64,000 bases of DNA from NCBI RefSeq assembly GCF_011516645.4, contig NZ_CP088285.1, positions 6,962,501-7,026,500 of the forward strand, written 5' to 3'. The notes beneath the pieces are model-generated. The model saw nothing but the letters and a program-made list of their open reading frames with translations, made no database searches and was not told the DNA's origin. The DNA is from Bradyrhizobium septentrionale (lineage in GTDB: Bacteria > Pseudomonadota > Alphaproteobacteria > Rhizobiales > Xanthobacteraceae). A program made the translations under genes and the position numbers. The first letter of the stretch is position 1. Every line of letters starts with the position of its first letter. Positions 61,054 through 64,000 of this stretch are shown piece by piece.

Positions 61054-61553
61054 CTACTGAGCCTCGGGCGGTCGCGTTCGCTCCATAAGCTCAATGGTCC
61101 AGTGCAGGTGCCGCTCCACTTCCGAGATCGGCTTCGCCAGAAACACCGCCGGGTCTTGCCCATAGTATTTGGCAAGCCGGTAGCAATTCAGCACTAGATC
61201 GTCAGCCTTGGTACGAAAAAACGGGACAGCCTCCACGCCGCGTTGATCCAGTCCTGCGACGACAGGTTCTTGATCGTTGACGGTGGCACGCCCGCAAGCT
61301 GCACCATCATCGCGCTCATCTCACGCTGGTTGAACGCGATGCGCGGCGGATCGACCGAGAAGTCGATCGTCGCTGGCACGCCTGCCGCCTCGATGTCAGC
61401 GCCGGTTGGCTCGCGGAAGACCAGCTCGCTGATCTTCTCGCCGTGGGCCACGACCTGCTTGTCGAGGGTGATCCTGATCTTGTCGTCGGGCGCCGCAGCA
61501 GGCTTTGGCTCTGCTGCGGTACCGTTGAGGTTCTCGCCGTCCGCCATCGGCAC
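61054..61553 (-). CDS. tail assembly G-T fusion made by -1 frameshift
   Basis: The upstream frame (G-like, 61194-61547) and the overlapping frame (61054-61236) are joined by slippery heptamer T-TTT-TTC at 61221-61215, which is in the correct phase of the first frame. Slipping by -1 would give a fusion ending with YYGQDPAVFLAKPISEVERHLHWTIELMERT. Lambda G/GT-type chaperones work this way. The second frame has no credible own start site. Confidence 0.72.
61194..61547 (-). CDS. tail assembly chaperone (Mu gp41/phage E-like)
   Basis: 117 residues from ATG 61547, with GGAG seven bases upstream. Family sign: DKIRITLDKQVVAHGEKISELVFREPTGADIEAAG, found in Mu gp41/P2 E-like tail chaperones. It binds the tape measure during tail assembly. 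Most ribosomes would stop at the TAG 61194-61196; a fraction would shift into the T-like frame. Confidence 0.85.
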   Translation of the reverse strand: MADGENLNGTAAEPKPAAAPDDKIRITLDKQVVAHGEKISELVFREPTGADIEAAGVPATIDFSVDPPRIAFNQREMSAMMVQLAGVPPSTIKNLSSQDWINAAWRLSRFFVPRLTI

Positions 61554-61568
61554 ACTCCGTCAGTTTGG

Positions 61569-61931
61569 CTAGAAGATTTCGTCGCTCTGGACGCCTTCGA
61601 ACCGAACACGGAACTGACCGTCGCGCGTGTTGATCTCGAAAGCCGATTTGCACCACGCGCTGCGGAGCGTGTACACCGTGCCGTTGATCAGCTCGGCGGT
61701 GACGGTTGCATCGGTGATGCGCTCGATCGCCTCAAGGCTGAGGCCGGGAAGGGTTGAGCAATCGCCCTCGATGTAGGGCACGCGCGGCAGCTCCTGATAG
61801 CCGTGCACGCGGTCCTGGCCGGCGATGCCGGTGCGCTCGACCATCGACATCGAAACGGTGAATGCACCTTTGAGGGGATATTGGTTGCCGTCCACCTTGA
61901 GGAAGGCCGTGCCTGCGATCGGGACACCCAT
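61569..61931 (-). CDS. tail tube protein (Mu gpM-like)
   Basis: 120 residues from ATG 61931 with GGGAGACAG upstream. GVPIAGTAFLKVDGNQYPLKGAFTVSM and VPYIEGDCSTLPGLSLEAI fit the contractile-tail inner tube of Mu-like phages. It follows the sheath gene across a terminator-like hairpin. Confidence 0.87.
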   Translation of the reverse strand: MGVPIAGTAFLKVDGNQYPLKGAFTVSMSMVERTGIAGQDRVHGYQELPRVPYIEGDCSTLPGLSLEAIERITDATVTAELINGTVYTLRSAWCKSAFEINTRDGQFRVRFEGVQSDEIF

Positions 61932-62019
61932 TGGCTGTCTCCCTGTCTCGCTTGCTCGATGCACATTGTCCCACCGGGCATGTGCGCTTTCAAATGTTCA
62001 TACAGATGCTGCTGCATTG

Positions 62020-62045
62020 AAAAAACGGGCCGGTTGCCCGGCCCC
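62020..62045 (-). terminator. hairpin with T-run between sheath and tube genes
   Basis: On the minus strand an 8-base stem GGGGCCGG/CCGGCCCG with loop GCAA is followed by six T. It is a good intrinsic terminator inside the tail operon, so it may reduce expression of the following genes relative to the abundant sheath. Confidence 0.7.
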
Positions 62046-62068
62046 GAAGTTTCGAGAGATCAGCTTGC

Positions 62069-63619
62069 TTACGCGAGGGAGGTATCCACGCCGCGATCGT
62101 ACTGGAGCCTGAACTGCGCCAGCACCGCGAAGATGCGGAGCTGGTTCACGAGGTCCGGCGGGTAGAGCACGTTGACGCGGTTGGGATCGTTTGGGTCGCG
62201 CTCGACAATCAGGTTCTGCTTGAACGCAATCGCGTTCTCGACCAGCCCGTTGTACTCATCGACGCGATACTCGGCGACCAGCTCGGCCTTGATGATCTTC
62301 GGCGTGACGATCGCCTGACCGGGTCCGAAGCGGGTGCCGTCGTCGGCGAGCTTGTGCCTGGGGAATTTCGAGGTGATCGCCTGCCGCTGGTTGCGGAAGA
62401 GCCGCGCCAGCGTCGCAAGCGTGGTGACCACCTCGTAGGCGTCGTCCGGCTGGCCGTAGAGGTTCTTCTGGTAGGTGGTGGTGTCGCGCATGATCGCCGG
62501 GATGCCGTCGCCGTTCGGCCGCTGCGTGGCCATGCCCACCGTGGACATCGCATTCAGCTCGGCCATGGTGAACTTCTGGTGCTTCGGCGCGGGCAAGCAC
62601 CCCTGCAACGTCAGGGTCTGCAGCGGCCGGGCCGGATCGTTGAGCAGCGCGCGTGCGGCCTTCGCGGTGTAGGCCGCCGCATACTCCCACGGCGCAGTCG
62701 GCGTCTGCTTTTCAAGCGCCATCACCGAGACCACGGGCGAGTTGTTGTTCGGCCCCCAGGTGATGATGTTCTGGTAGGTGTCCTTGTAGGACGCGAACAC
62801 GTGGCCGTAGAGCTGGCGCATCCAGCCCCAGCGCCCGCTGTCGCTGAAGCCGTACTCGTTCTCCCATGCCACAAGCGAGGTGCTGTCGGTGAAGGCCAGC
62901 GCCACATACTCGAACGGCTCGTCGCCAAGGTTTGCGAGCGCGGTGTCCATGTCCGGCGTGCCGGTGCCGCCGGCAAGCTTGCCACCGTTGTCGTAGGTCA
63001 GCCCGAGGCCATCGGGCATCCGCTCCCCGGCAAGGCTCCCGCCGTAATTGTCGCGCACGTCGATGAAGTTGCCATCGATGCCCTTGTGCCGCGCGGTCAG
63101 GGTCACGGCGCTGGCAATTGAGTTCGCCGTCACCGCCATGCCGGGATCAGCCTGGATCGCTGCCACGATGTTGGTCGCGACCTCGTCGGCGGTGTCGTCG
63201 GCGGCGACGCCGATCTGCACGCGCCTGCCGTTGACGTAGAGGGCGAGCGTGCCCGCGCCGGTCGGCGGCGAGGAGACGGTGATGGTGCCGGTCGCGGCGA
63301 CACCGGCCGCAGGCTCGGCGATCGGCAGGCCCCACACCTCGGCGGCAAAGTTGTTGTCAAAGATGCGTTCGAACATGTTGTCAAGCATCGAGCCCGCGCC
63401 GAAGAAAGCACGCGCCTCCTGCTTGCTGCCGATTGCGATCGGGATGTCGAACGGCACGGTTGACCCGCCGTCACCAGGCGCTGCCGACGCCGCGTTTGCG
63501 TGACCGACGACCAGGATGGCCTGACGATAGACCGGAAAGCCTGCCATGCTGGGGTCCACCTCGACCCAATACAACGGCATCCTCCAGTTCGCAGGGATCG
63601 AGTTGAAACTAATCGGCAT
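62069..63619 (-). CDS. tail sheath protein (Mu gpL-like)
   Basis: 516 residues from ATG 63619, with AAGGGAG six bases upstream. MPISFNSIPANWRMPLYWVEVDPS is the typical start; LFRNQRQAITSKFPRHKLADDGTRFGPGQAIVTP and RVNVLYPPDLVNQLRIFAVLAQFRLQ are typical of the C-terminal half that contacts the tube. The central part is a variable surface domain with a beta insertion. It forms the contractile sheath. Confidence 0.93.
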   Translation of the reverse strand: MPISFNSIPANWRMPLYWVEVDPSMAGFPVYRQAILVVGHANAASAAPGDGGSTVPFDIPIAIGSKQEARAFFGAGSMLDNMFERIFDNNFAAEVWGLPIAEPAAGVAATGTITVSSPPTGAGTLALYVNGRRVQIGVAADDTADEVATNIVAAIQADPGMAVTANSIASAVTLTARHKGIDGNFIDVRDNYGGSLAGERMPDGLGLTYDNGGKLAGGTGTPDMDTALANLGDEPFEYVALAFTDSTSLVAWENEYGFSDSGRWGWMRQLYGHVFASYKDTYQNIITWGPNNNSPVVSVMALEKQTPTAPWEYAAAYTAKAARALLNDPARPLQTLTLQGCLPAPKHQKFTMAELNAMSTVGMATQRPNGDGIPAIMRDTTTYQKNLYGQPDDAYEVVTTLATLARLFRNQRQAITSKFPRHKLADDGTRFGPGQAIVTPKIIKAELVAEYRVDEYNGLVENAIAFKQNLIVERDPNDPNRVNVLYPPDLVNQLRIFAVLAQFRLQYDRGVDTSLA

Positions 63620-63860
63620 GACCATCTCCCTTGTCTGTCTCGGCCGACGCGCCGACAGGCGGTGCGGTCAGCAGTGAACCTTCGGCGACGCGGCGGCGCG
63701 TGAAGCCGTCGTGAGGCCACGACGTTCCCTTCGAGCTATCGCGCAGCGGGCCGCTCACGGGGTGGACCAGACCCGCGCCGTTCTGGCCGGGCCAGACCTT
63801 GATGGTCGGCATCCGGCTGGGCGTGATCTGCGACAGTCCCTTGTGTTTGATGGAGATCAT
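63609..63860 (-). CDS. Mu gp38-like protein (DUF2635)
   Basis: 83 residues from ATG 63860, or 67 from ATG 63812. The stretch MPTIKVWPGQNGAGLVHPVS followed by HDGFTRRRVAEGSLL fits small DUF2635 proteins (Mu gp38) that precede the sheath gene. The C-terminus overlaps the sheath start by about ten bases. Exact start uncertain. Confidence 0.65.
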   Translation of the reverse strand: MISIKHKGLSQITPSRMPTIKVWPGQNGAGLVHPVSGPLRDSSKGTSWPHDGFTRRRVAEGSLLTAPPVGASAETDKGDGHAD

Positions 63861-64000
63861 ATTGAGCCACCACTTGTTGGACTTCAGCCGGGTCCGATGT
63901 CGGGCTCGGGTAGCGGGTTTCGACGTGGATGGTCTTGAGATCGTCGGGCACGATGGGCTCAAACCAATCGGTGTACTGCAGCACCATCTCGATGCGGATT
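63736..64000 (-). CDS. Mu gp37-like protein (DUF1834), C-terminal part
   Basis: The frame is open from the window edge and reads IRIEMVLQYTDWFEPIVPDDL, then VETRYPSPTSDPAEVQQVVAQYDL, a DUF1834-like ending. After that it continues 40 more residues in frame over the gp38 gene, without family resemblance, to a stop at 63736. The 5' part lies outside the window. Confidence 0.6.
   Translation of the reverse strand, partial: IRIEMVLQYTDWFEPIVPDDLKTIHVETRYPSPTSDPAEVQQVVAQYDLHQTQGTVADHAQPDADHQGLARPERRGSGPPRERPAAR

Larger units (their letters stand above)
33756..64000. mobile_element. prophage with tyrosine integrase and Mu-like contractile tail, right end outside the window
   Basis: The left limit is inferred to lie between the chromosomal repeat ending at 33750 and the integrase start at 33895; no tRNA or attachment core can be identified without the right end. 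Gene order from the left is integrase, early genes (interrupted by IS and effector DNA at 36.38-41.47 kb), regulators, lysis cluster, then the tail genes in Mu order, all leftward. Capsid and terminase genes presumably follow to the right. Confidence 0.88.

Noticed and set aside
61054..61236. Independent 60-residue gene before the tape measure
   Set aside because: No ribosome site for its ATG, and the frameshift signal explains the frame better.

Overview
The window looks like chromosomal DNA of a rhizobial alphaproteobacterium, most likely Bradyrhizobium or a close relative. The signs are high GC, palindromic intergenic repeats of the kind seen in that group, a DUF1127 protein, a complete valine-catabolism cluster, and a type III effector gene behind a tts-box-like promoter. 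No rRNA, tRNA or CRISPR array was found.

Bases 1-33.8 kb are chromosome. In order they hold: an MFS transporter (partial), a thiolase, a repeat-rich 1.3 kb gap, a CarD-like regulator, a possible papain-fold protein, a nucleotide cyclase fused to TolB-like and TPR modules, and a VOC protein. Next comes a short threonyl-tRNA synthetase paralogue behind what looks like a textbook ribosome-mediated attenuator. It is followed by several small proteins, a divergent histidine kinase/response regulator pair, an MFS transporter, and an acyl-CoA cluster (enoyl-CoA hydratase, thioesterase, TetR). That cluster and the distant thiolase share a 17-bp promoter motif. Then come a winged-helix/TolB/TPR regulator, two LysR regulators, two abutting insertion sequences (IS630 and IS1380 types), a flavin-dependent acyl-CoA-dehydrogenase-like gene, and the valine genes (MMSDH, isobutyryl-CoA dehydrogenase, HIBYL-CoA hydrolase, HIBADH). 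An acyl-CoA synthetase and a MaoC-type dehydratase close this part.

From about 33.8 kb to beyond the right edge lies a prophage. It starts with a tyrosine integrase and small early genes. A control region at 43-45.3 kb encodes a Crp/Fnr-like protein, a LuxR-type protein with an autoinducer-binding domain, and an XRE repressor-like protein. A lysis cluster follows (two-helix protein, amidase broken by two frameshifts). The rest is a long leftward Mu-like contractile-tail module: fibres, gp48, gp47, gp46, gp45, gp44, a split DNA-circulation protein, two tape-measure-like proteins with different peptidoglycan-hydrolase domains, a tail-assembly gene with a classic -1 frameshift site, tail tube, sheath, gp38 and gp37.

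The early region of the prophage is interrupted at 36.38-41.47 kb by foreign DNA: an intact IS1182-type element, a probable type III effector gene, and truncated copies of the same IS1380 and IS1182 elements. Symbiosis-type cargo therefore appears to have been carried into, or recombined into, a prophage.
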